Under the pieces are notes generated by a model. That model had not been told where the DNA came from and made no database searches. It saw nothing but the letters and a program-made list of their open reading frames with translations. The position numbers and the translations under genes were made by a program. DNA of 51,137 nt from Clostridia bacterium (lineage in GTDB: Bacteria; Bacillota; Clostridia; Oscillospirales; Acutalibacteraceae): positions 1-51,137 of the forward strand of contig JAFYGK010000014.1 in assembly GCA_017543285.1 (NCBI GenBank), given 5' to 3'. Positions 45,745-51,137 of the stretch are shown in pieces. How positions within the stretch are numbered: position 1 is the stretch's first letter; every line of letters begins with the position of its first letter.

Positions 45745-47150
45745 TTCTTTTCACCTCCATACAGCCACGGATTTCTGAAAGCCTTGAACCGTGAGATTGA
45801 TTTTATCATCAAACGGGAGGCGAAAACGCCCATGATGAAGTTGAGGAGAACACCGATAAGCAGTGTGTAACCGAAGGAGTAAATCGAACCGGAGGCTGTT
45901 GTTCCGAAGAAACGGAGGATCGGCGAGAGCACCTTCGCGAAGAAGCTGTCGGGTGCGCCGAAAACGCCCATGAGGATCATCGCGACGACCATCGTTGTGA
46001 TGTTGCCGTCAAAGATTGCCCAGAAGCTGCCCTTGAATCCGCTCTGGATAGCGCCGTCAAGCGTTCTGCCTGCGCGGAGCTCCTCCTTGATTCTTTCACT
46101 GGTAACGACGTTTGCGTCAACGCCCATACCGATCGAAAGAATGATACCGGCTATGCCCGGAAGGGTAAGGGTGAAACCGGGCGATCCGCCGAAGTAGCCT
46201 GTGATGCAGGCTATCGTTCCTGCCAGCTGGCCGATTATTGCGATTGCGGCAATAACGCCGGGCAGGCGGTAAACGGCGATAACGAAGATGATAACAAGGA
46301 CAAGACCGATGAGACCGGCTATGACTGTGACCGTCTTTGCCTGATCGCCGAGCGTCGGGTTAATGGAACCGAAGGTGTCGGTTTCCAGCTCGACCGGCAT
46401 GGAACCGGACTTGATGAGGCTGGCAAGATTTGTCGCCTCTTCCGCTGTGAAATCACCCGTGATGGAGCATCTGCCGTCTGATATGACGGCGTTTACTCTG
46501 GGAGCTGAAATGCACTCGTCATCGAGGTAGATAGAAATAAAGTCATTGAGATAATTTGCTGTCGCTGTGGAGAATTTCTGCGCGCCGTCCGATGTCAGTT
46601 CAAGACCGACCTCGTAGCTGCCGTCGTTTGTGTTGACGGCCATGTAGGCGTTGGAAATATCCTCGCCGTCGAGGATGACTTCACCGCTGGGATCCGTCTG
46701 GCCGCCCCTGAAGGTAAGGGATGCGGTGGAACCAAGTTCCTTGATGGCGGATGCCACATCGGTCGTATCGTCGCCTTCCTTCCACGGATAGCGGACTATG
46801 ATACGGTCGTTATTCGCATCAATGTAGACCTCATGGTCGGTAATGTTGTTGTTAACGAGACGGTTTTTGATAACACCGGCCGCCGACTCAAGCTCCTCAG
46901 GTGTGACGTCATTGTAAACGCCAGAGCCTTCGGAAGTTTCTGTGGGTCTGAAGGTAACGTCAACGCCGCCGCGGATATCTATGCCCCAGCGGATACCGTC
47001 GCCCTCATACCCTTCATTCAGTGCGCCCTTGATTCTAACATTTCTGTTGTCGCCGTATGTGCTGCTTATTCCCCAGAAGGATGTGTATGTAAGGAATGCG
47101 ATCACAAGGACGACAATGAAGAACCAAGCTTTTCCTACGCGTCGCTTCAT
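45741..47150 (-). CDS. secD: SecD, preprotein translocase subunit
   Basis: 469 residues from the ATG at 47150, eight bases after GGAGG; an in-frame TTG two codons earlier is too close. The first membrane segment (about 8-28) is followed by IDIRGGVDVTFRP and the P1 periplasmic domain, then five membrane segments. LPGIAGIILSIGMGVDANVVTSERIKEEL is the conserved D-containing region used in proton coupling. It has its own promoter and a leader of about 200 bases. The usual upstream partner yajC is not in the window. Confidence 0.96.
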   Translation of the reverse strand: MKRRVGKAWFFIVVLVIAFLTYTSFWGISSTYGDNRNVRIKGALNEGYEGDGIRWGIDIRGGVDVTFRPTETSEGSGVYNDVTPEELESAAGVIKNRLVNNNITDHEVYIDANNDRIIVRYPWKEGDDTTDVASAIKELGSTASLTFRGGQTDPSGEVILDGEDISNAYMAVNTNDGSYEVGLELTSDGAQKFSTATANYLNDFISIYLDDECISAPRVNAVISDGRCSITGDFTAEEATNLASLIKSGSMPVELETDTFGSINPTLGDQAKTVTVIAGLIGLVLVIIFVIAVYRLPGVIAAIAIIGQLAGTIACITGYFGGSPGFTLTLPGIAGIILSIGMGVDANVVTSERIKEELRAGRTLDGAIQSGFKGSFWAIFDGNITTMVVAMILMGVFGAPDSFFAKVLSPILRFFGTTASGSIYSFGYTLLIGVLLNFIMGVFASRLMIKSISRFKAFRNPWLYGGEKK

Positions 47151-47365
47151 TGTCAAACCTCCAATACTTTTTGTTTCGGGAATTTTCGCCGCTCAATCTC
47201 CCAGTACGGTATGCTTGTCCGCAATCGGCCGGATGTTTGGTCGTCCGGCAAAACGAACTGTGCGCACCGCTGAAAAAAGGCAGCGCCACATCCGTAATTG
47301 TCCGTCGGTCCGGACATTCGGGGTAAAATGCAAGCTGTAAAGCTTCCCAAAACGCTAACATTAAT

Positions 47366-47394
47366 ATTATATTAGCATATAGGTCAAAAGTCAA
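47366..47394 (-). promoter_or_regulatory. Promoter of secDF
   Basis: On the minus strand TTGACT (47394-47389), a 17-bp spacer and TATAAT (47371-47366). The transcript leader to secD is about 208 bases and contains no ORF I can support. Confidence 0.75.
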
Positions 47395-47518
47395 TGAAAA
47401 GTGAGCGAAATTTGTAGTAAAGGAGGTCAATATTTTAAGAAATCGCGCTATGCCGCATAATGAGAGGGGTTTTTCGCTCGGATACCGCGTCGATCGTACC
47501 GCAGGAAGAACAAAAAAA

Positions 47519-47536
47519 CTCCGGCAAAAGCCGGAG
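47519..47536 (-). terminator. Terminator of pfkA
   Basis: CTCCGGC (47519-47525) pairs with GCCGGAG (47530-47536) with an A4 loop. On the minus strand T7 follows. Confidence 0.9.
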
Positions 47537-47562
47537 CAAAAGTTTGATTTACTTACAGCCGA

Positions 47563-48582
47563 TCACACGGAAACCTGCTTTACCATATCGAAAAGATCGG
47601 CCTCGAATGGCTTTTTGGCCTGAATGGCCTTTTCGATGTCTATGTCGATGACGACATCGTTATCCATCGAAACGACCCTGTTGACGACACCGTTGGACAA
47701 CAGCTTGGCAGCATAATAACCCATTCTTGTAGCGTTGACTCTGTCCTGGCCGGTGGGACGTCCGCCTCTCTGTGAATAGCCGAGAATATCCGCTCTTGTT
47801 TCCACTCCGGTCTTGCTTTCGATCACCTTGGCTATTCTGTCCGCGCCGCCCTCATACATCTTGGAAACGCCCTCAGCGACGATTATGATAAAGTGATTCT
47901 TGCCAATGGCAACGCCGTCTCTGATCTTTTCGCAGACCGATTCAATGCTTGCTTCGATGTTCTCGATCCTTTCGGGAACGAGCACGTCGGTCGCGCCGGC
48001 TCCGATCGCCGTGCGCAGAGCAAGATATCCGGCGCGTCTGCCCATGACCTCAACAACAAAGCAGCGGTCATGCGACTGGGCCGAATCGCGGATACGGTCT
48101 ATCATGTCGATGGCGGTGTTCAGAGCGGTATCAAAGCCGATCGTGTAATCTGTACTGGAAATATCGTTGTCAATGGTTCCGGGAAGACATACGCAGGGGA
48201 ATCCTCTTTTGACAAGATCGTTTGCGCCCCTGTAGCTGCCGTCGCCGCCGATAACAACGAGAGCTTCTATGCCGAGCTCCCTCATGTTTTCAATGGCCTT
48301 CTGCATGCCCTCTTCGGTCTCAAATTCCTTTGAACGCGCAGTAAAGAGAACCGTTCCGCCGCTGTTGATTATATCGGAAACGGAATTCATGGTCATTTTA
48401 TGGAAATCCTTGTTGATAAGACCCTTGTAGCCTCTGTCAACTCCGAAAACCTCAATACCTTCGGTTATTGCAGTGCGAACGACCGAGCGAACCGCCGCAT
48501 TCATGCCGGGAGCGTCTCCTCCGCTTGTGAGCACGGCTATTCTTTTAATGATCTTATCGGTGTTTGCAGCTTCTGTTGTCAT
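47563..48582 (-). CDS. pfkA: ATP-dependent 6-phosphofructokinase
   Basis: 339 residues from the ATG at 48582, preceded by GGCAGGAGGAG. The frame is open 52 codons further, but those are leader sequence. It phosphorylates fructose 6-phosphate in glycolysis. LTSGGDAPGMNA (19-30) binds ATP. GGDGSYRGA (112-120) has the Gly that marks the ATP-dependent rather than pyrophosphate enzyme. PGTIDNDI (134-141) contains the catalytic aspartate, and MGRRAGYLA the sugar-phosphate site. It is monocistronic with its own promoter and terminator. The N-terminus is about ten residues longer than in Bacillus. Confidence 0.96.
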   Translation of the reverse strand: MTTEAANTDKIIKRIAVLTSGGDAPGMNAAVRSVVRTAITEGIEVFGVDRGYKGLINKDFHKMTMNSVSDIINSGGTVLFTARSKEFETEEGMQKAIENMRELGIEALVVIGGDGSYRGANDLVKRGFPCVCLPGTIDNDISSTDYTIGFDTALNTAIDMIDRIRDSAQSHDRCFVVEVMGRRAGYLALRTAIGAGATDVLVPERIENIEASIESVCEKIRDGVAIGKNHFIIIVAEGVSKMYEGGADRIAKVIESKTGVETRADILGYSQRGGRPTGQDRVNATRMGYYAAKLLSNGVVNRVVSMDNDVVIDIDIEKAIQAKKPFEADLFDMVKQVSV

Positions 48583-48701
48583 TATAAATCTCCTCCTGCC
48601 GCATTGATCCGGCGCGCATTGCCTGAAAAAACCGTACGGCAGACTGTGACCGCACTGCGCTGCGAACCCGCTTTTAAGGCGATATCGGTTGATCGTCATC
48701 C

Positions 48702-48730
48702 GCACCGAAAGCACAAGGGGGTTTCGGTGC
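48702..48730 (-). promoter_or_regulatory. Hairpin in the long pfkA leader
   Basis: GCACCGAAA (48702-48710) pairs with TTTCGGTGC (48722-48730) across an 11-base loop inside the roughly 200-base leader between promoter and pfkA. Later in the leader CCGTACGG is followed by T6, which could act as a weak attenuator. No known riboswitch was recognised. Confidence 0.4.
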
Positions 48731-48791
48731 TGTTTCAACGCGATGTTTATTACGGCTTAGTTAAATGGTTTTCACTAAATTCCTATAGTAC

Positions 48792-48820
48792 ATTATACTA
48801 TACAATCCCAAAAGAAGCAA
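48792..48820 (-). promoter_or_regulatory. Promoter of pfkA
   Basis: On the minus strand TTGCTT (48820-48815), a 17-bp spacer and TATAAT (48797-48792). Confidence 0.7.
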
Positions 48821-48918
48821 TAGCTATTTTTATATTTTAGCGTTTTATGGAAAATATCATGTCGTACAAATCGGCCGAAAAGGTATTCGACATTCCGACA
48901 AATAATCCCGTCATAAAA

Positions 48919-48945
48919 GGAAAGGACAGCCCTGCGGCTGCCCTT
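48919..48945 (-). terminator. Probable terminator of tRNA-Arg
   Basis: AGGACAGCC and GGCTGCCCT flank CTGC with one mismatch, 5 bp beyond the tRNA 3' end. On the minus strand TTTCCTTTT follows. Confidence 0.6.
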
Positions 48946-48949
48946 TCAG

Positions 48950-49023
48950 CCCGCCCGAAGGGATTCGAACCCCCGGCCTTCAGAATCGGAATCTGCTGCT
49001 CTATCCAGCTGAGCTACGGGCGG
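48950..49023 (-). tRNA. tRNA-Arg (anticodon CCG)
   Basis: A 74-nt cloverleaf on the minus strand. The acceptor CCGCCCG pairs fully with CGGGCGG and the discriminator is G. The D stem is GCTC/GAGC. The anticodon loop TTCCGAT gives CCG, reading CGG. The T arm contains the TTCGAAT loop. The outermost anticodon-stem pair is a G-A mismatch. CCA is not encoded. Confidence 0.95.
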
Positions 49024-49210
49024 ATAACAAATATACTGTTGCAAAAAGCAAGACTTTATGCAATAATAGTGATTGATTTAAAATAACCGGTTGGGTAATA
49101 GTATAACACATCGGCAGTGGAAAGGCAATTATTATTTTGCGCTTCATTCCGATAAGTTTCTTCATTTTTTCCGCGGATAAGGAAATCGAGCGGGAAAGCA
49201 GGGAGGTTTT

Positions 49211-49390
49211 ATGCCGTCTAATATATGTGAAAGCTGCGCGTATTTTATCTATGACGACGAGCTTGAGGAGGACGTCTGCTCGGTTCAGCTCGACGAGGAC
49301 GATTACGTCCGCTTTGTTAGCGATCCGCATGCCGTCTGTCCCTATTACAAATACTACGATGAATACAAGATGGTGCGCCGTCAGAATTAA
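49211..49390 (+). CDS. Small four-cysteine protein (DUF6472-like)
   Basis: 59 residues. The ATG at 49211 follows GGGAGGTTTT. The sequence starts MPSNICESCAYFIYDDELEEDVC and continues with LDEDDYVRF and AVCPYYKYYDEYKMVRRQ. Four cysteines (C6, C9, C23, C44) are spaced like a small metal-binding fold, and the body is strongly acidic. I associate this pattern with the DUF6472 family of clostridial proteins, from memory. Function unknown. It lies 14 bp upstream of a membrane-anchored gene and probably shares its transcript. Confidence 0.85.
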   Translation: MPSNICESCAYFIYDDELEEDVCSVQLDEDDYVRFVSDPHAVCPYYKYYDEYKMVRRQN

Positions 49391-49404
49391 AAACGGAGGA
49401 CAAC

Positions 49405-49848
49405 ATGAAAAAGGCTCGAAAGCATATTATCAACATTCTCATTGCCGTGCTGTTCGTTGTTGTCGGCGCTCTGGCGATATGCGGCTTCAACATGTATCAG
49501 ACCACTTCGGTCAGTCTCAGCCTGACCGACGACAAAGGTGCGATCACCAGCTACACCTTGGATTTTGCCGAAAAAAGCGCGTTTTCCGAGCGGTATGATC
49601 CTGACGGAGAGTATACCCGAAGCGACAGCATAGAACTGAGCGGCGGCGATGTTTTCCGTATTAAGGCGGCATTTTCCCTTTCGCTGATGACCTTCTGGAG
49701 CGACCGTTACGGCGAAGATCAAATACGATGGACACTGACAAGGACAAGGAGGGACGTGTCCAACATAAGCTCCGGCGGCGATAAAAAGCCGGTTTTGTAC
49801 GGGCTGGCGAGGGATACGATAATGGGGATTTTTGAGGAGAAGGGATAA
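49405..49848 (+). CDS. Membrane-anchored hypothetical protein
   Basis: 147 residues. A basic start (MKKARKHI) is followed by a hydrophobic segment (about 8-29) and a non-membrane domain of about 115 residues predicted outside the cytoplasm. I recognise no family. Conserved-looking pieces are TSVSLSLTDDKGAITSYTLDF and GEDQIRWTLTRTRRDV. AACGGAGGACAAC precedes the ATG. It follows the four-cysteine gene by 14 bp. No lipobox is present, so an uncleaved anchor or ordinary signal peptide are both possible. Confidence 0.8.
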   Translation: MKKARKHIINILIAVLFVVVGALAICGFNMYQTTSVSLSLTDDKGAITSYTLDFAEKSAFSERYDPDGEYTRSDSIELSGGDVFRIKAAFSLSLMTFWSDRYGEDQIRWTLTRTRRDVSNISSGGDKKPVLYGLARDTIMGIFEEKG

Positions 49849-49970
49849 ACCGTCGTGCGGCGCTCTTATAATTTCTTTTCCGGTCGTTAGTTTCGGCTTT
49901 TGTAAACTTGTAAAGGAGAGCGTCATTCCCCTGCGGCGTATATCGGAAAAAGCTGTAATATTTAAGGACC

Positions 49971-50008
49971 CGCGCAAAAAAGCTCACGCAAAGCGCGTGA
50001 GCTTTTTT
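49971..50008. terminator. Copy 1 of the tuf terminator
   Basis: GCTCACGC (49982-49989) pairs with GCGTGAGC (49995-50002), flanked by A6 and T6, so it can work on both strands. It is nearly identical to the tuf terminator 249 bp to the right. On the + strand it probably also ends transcription of the membrane-anchored gene. Confidence 0.85.
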
Positions 50009-50026
50009 ATTCAGCAATAGCTTAAA

Positions 50027-50217
50027 TTATTCGTTGATACGCGTCCACAACGCCGGAACCGACTGTTCTGCCGCCTTCACGAATAGCGAAACGGAGACCT
50101 GCTTCGATGAGCGTCGGAGTGATGAGCTCAACATCCATATCTGCGTTGTCGAAGGGCTGTCACATTTCTGTGCCTTCGGGAAGGGTACCGCCTGTAACGT
50201 CGGTTGTGACTTCCGCA
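50027..50217 (-). pseudogene. Decayed duplicate of the tuf 3' end
   Basis: This block aligns base for base with 50276-50457, the last roughly 60 codons of tuf. Shared words include CGGAACCGACTGTTCTGCCG and GTGATGAGCTCAACATCC. It carries substitutions and several small indels: one extra base just before the stop, and a 3-base loss near 50,187. The reading frame is therefore broken and no start is possible. Together with the terminator copy it forms a roughly 248-bp tandem duplication. It is a non-coding relic. Confidence 0.9.
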
Positions 50218-50218
50218 C

Positions 50219-50257
50219 CGCGCAAAAAAAGCTCACGCAAAGCGCGTGAGCTTTTTT
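50219..50257. terminator. Terminator of tuf (copy 2)
   Basis: GCTCACGC (50231-50238) pairs with GCGTGAGC (50244-50251) between A7 and T6, 19 bp after the tuf stop on the minus strand. Confidence 0.92.
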
Positions 50258-50275
50258 ATTCAGCAATAGCTTAAA

Positions 50276-51137
50276 TTATTCGTTGATACCGATAACAACG
50301 CCGGAACCGACTGTTCTGCCGCCTTCACGAATAGCGAAACGGAGACCTACTTCGATAGCGATGGGAGTGATGAGCTCAACATCCATATCTACGTTGTCGC
50401 CGGGCATGCACATTTCTGTGCCTTCGGGAAGGGTAATAACGCCTGTAACGTCGGTTGTTCTGAAATAGAACTGCGGTCTGTAGTTGTTGAAGAAGGGAGT
50501 ATGACGGCCGCCCTCATCCTTGGAAAGGACGTAAACCTGACCCTTGAACTTTGTGTGGGGATGAATGGAACCGGGCTTTGCAAGAACCTGACCTCTTTCG
50601 ATCTCTGTTCTCTGAACGCCGCGGAGAAGAGCACCGATGTTGTCGCCGGCCTCGGCATAGTCGAGGAGCTTGCGGAACATTTCGATACCTGTAACGACTG
50701 TCTTTCTCTTTTCGTCTGTGAGACCGACGATTTCAACTTCCTCACCGAGCTTGAGCTGTCCGCGCTCGACTCTGCCTGTGGCAACTGTGCCGCGGCCTGT
50801 GATTGTGAAGACGTCTTCAACCGGCATGATGAAGGGCAGGTCTGCCTTTCTTTCCGGAGTCGGAATGTAAGAATCAACAGCATCCATAAGCTCTATGATG
50901 GACTTGTACTCGGGAGCGTTGGGATCTGTGGATGTGCTTTCAAGAGCCTGGAGAGCGGAACCAACGATGATGGGTGTGTCGTCGCCGGGGAACTCATACT
51001 CGTTGAGGAGTTCACGGATTTCCATTTCGACGAGCTCGATAAGCTCAGGATCGTCAACCTGATCGGCCTTGTTCATGTATACTACAATGTAGGGAACGCC
51101 AACCTGACGGGAAAGAAGGATGTGCTCACGAGTCTGG
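50276..51137 (-). CDS. tuf: Elongation factor Tu, C-terminal part (5' end beyond the window)
   Basis: About 287 codons visible. The frame runs open to the right edge ([17 protein letters not shown]), so the ATG-led form at 51076 is internal. The G4 motif is NKADQVDD (usually NKCD in E. coli). Domains 2 and 3 are complete: [44 protein letters not shown] and the C-terminal [17 protein letters not shown]-Tu delivers aminoacyl-tRNA to the ribosome. The 3' end is followed by a tandem decayed copy of itself and its terminator. Confidence 0.98.
   Translation of the reverse strand, partial: QTREHILLSRQVGVPYIVVYMNKADQVDDPELIELVEMEIRELLNEYEFPGDDTPIIVGSALQALESTSTDPNAPEYKSIIELMDAVDSYIPTPERKADLPFIMPVEDVFTITGRGTVATGRVERGQLKLGEEVEIVGLTDEKRKTVVTGIEMFRKLLDYAEAGDNIGALLRGVQRTEIERGQVLAKPGSIHPHTKFKGQVYVLSKDEGGRHTPFFNNYRPQFYFRTTDVTGVITLPEGTEMCMPGDNVDMDVELITPIAIEVGLRFAIREGGRTVGSGVVIGINE

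Noticed and set aside
47153..47350. 65-codon minus-strand frame just before secD, possible yajC
   Set aside because: It starts at a TTG without a ribosome site and has no membrane segment, unlike YajC. Kept only as leader sequence.
49832..50020. 62-codon + strand frame through the first tuf terminator copy
   Set aside because: It reads through a terminator hairpin and has no ribosome site.

Overview
The window looks like chromosome from a spore-forming Firmicute of class Clostridia. The evidence is a cotJABC spore-coat operon, spoIIP, whiA, hprK, degV, a Gram-positive DnaE with an N-terminal PHP domain, and GC-balanced coding with many short rho-independent terminators. The gene set and a degraded intergenic repeat resemble gut Oscillospiraceae/Ruminococcaceae-like genomes, but genus and species cannot be read from the sequence.

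Region 1 (1-10,445) is a complete type I-E CRISPR-Cas locus read leftwards: cas3, cas8e, cse2, cas7e, cas5e, cas6e, cas1 and a cas2-DnaQ exonuclease fusion, followed by an array of 14 identical 28-bp repeats that runs off the left edge. The genes abut or overlap, so they form one transcription unit. A consensus promoter with a dyad over its -10 lies upstream of cas3. The array starts only 24 bp after the fusion gene's stop codon. Beyond the cas promoter is an AT-rich stretch with an unrecognised 50-codon ORF, then a cotJC gene that has lost its normal C-terminus. This suggests the CRISPR island abuts a damaged chromosomal junction.

Region 2 (10,445-19,710) holds spore and cell-wall genes. These are cotJA-cotJB-cotJC and spoIIP (leftward), tsaD (rightward), and a leftward series of a metallophosphoesterase, a YdcF-like membrane protein, murD and two overlapping M42 peptidases.

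Region 3 (19,916-28,370) is a rightward housekeeping run: hprK, murB, dnaE, rapZ and whiA. The yvcK gene usually found between rapZ and whiA is absent. It ends at a convergent XRE-type membrane regulator.

Region 4 (28,371-35,030) carries degV, a hemolysin III/PAQR protein, an ACT-domain protein with its usual UPF0210 partner, an AIM24-family protein, a YegP-type protein, a small HTH protein, a NifU/IscU scaffold and a small glycine-rich protein.

Region 5 (35,155-51,137) holds rpoB-rpoC with their own promoter, detached from rplJL and rpsLG. It also holds a divergent AbrB/XRE regulator pair, prmA, secD-secF, pfkA, tRNA-Arg(CCG), a 59-residue four-cysteine protein, a membrane-anchored hypothetical protein, and the 3' part of tuf. 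The last 190 bp of tuf plus its terminator have been tandemly duplicated and have decayed.

The strongest items for a second look are: the Cas2-DnaQ fusion with a Glu at the ExoII aspartate position; a 13-of-13 pyrimidine bias at the first spacer base; the compressed leader; the cotJC/cas junction with its small ORF and inverted repeats; the operator cluster before degV; and the tuf-terminator duplication.
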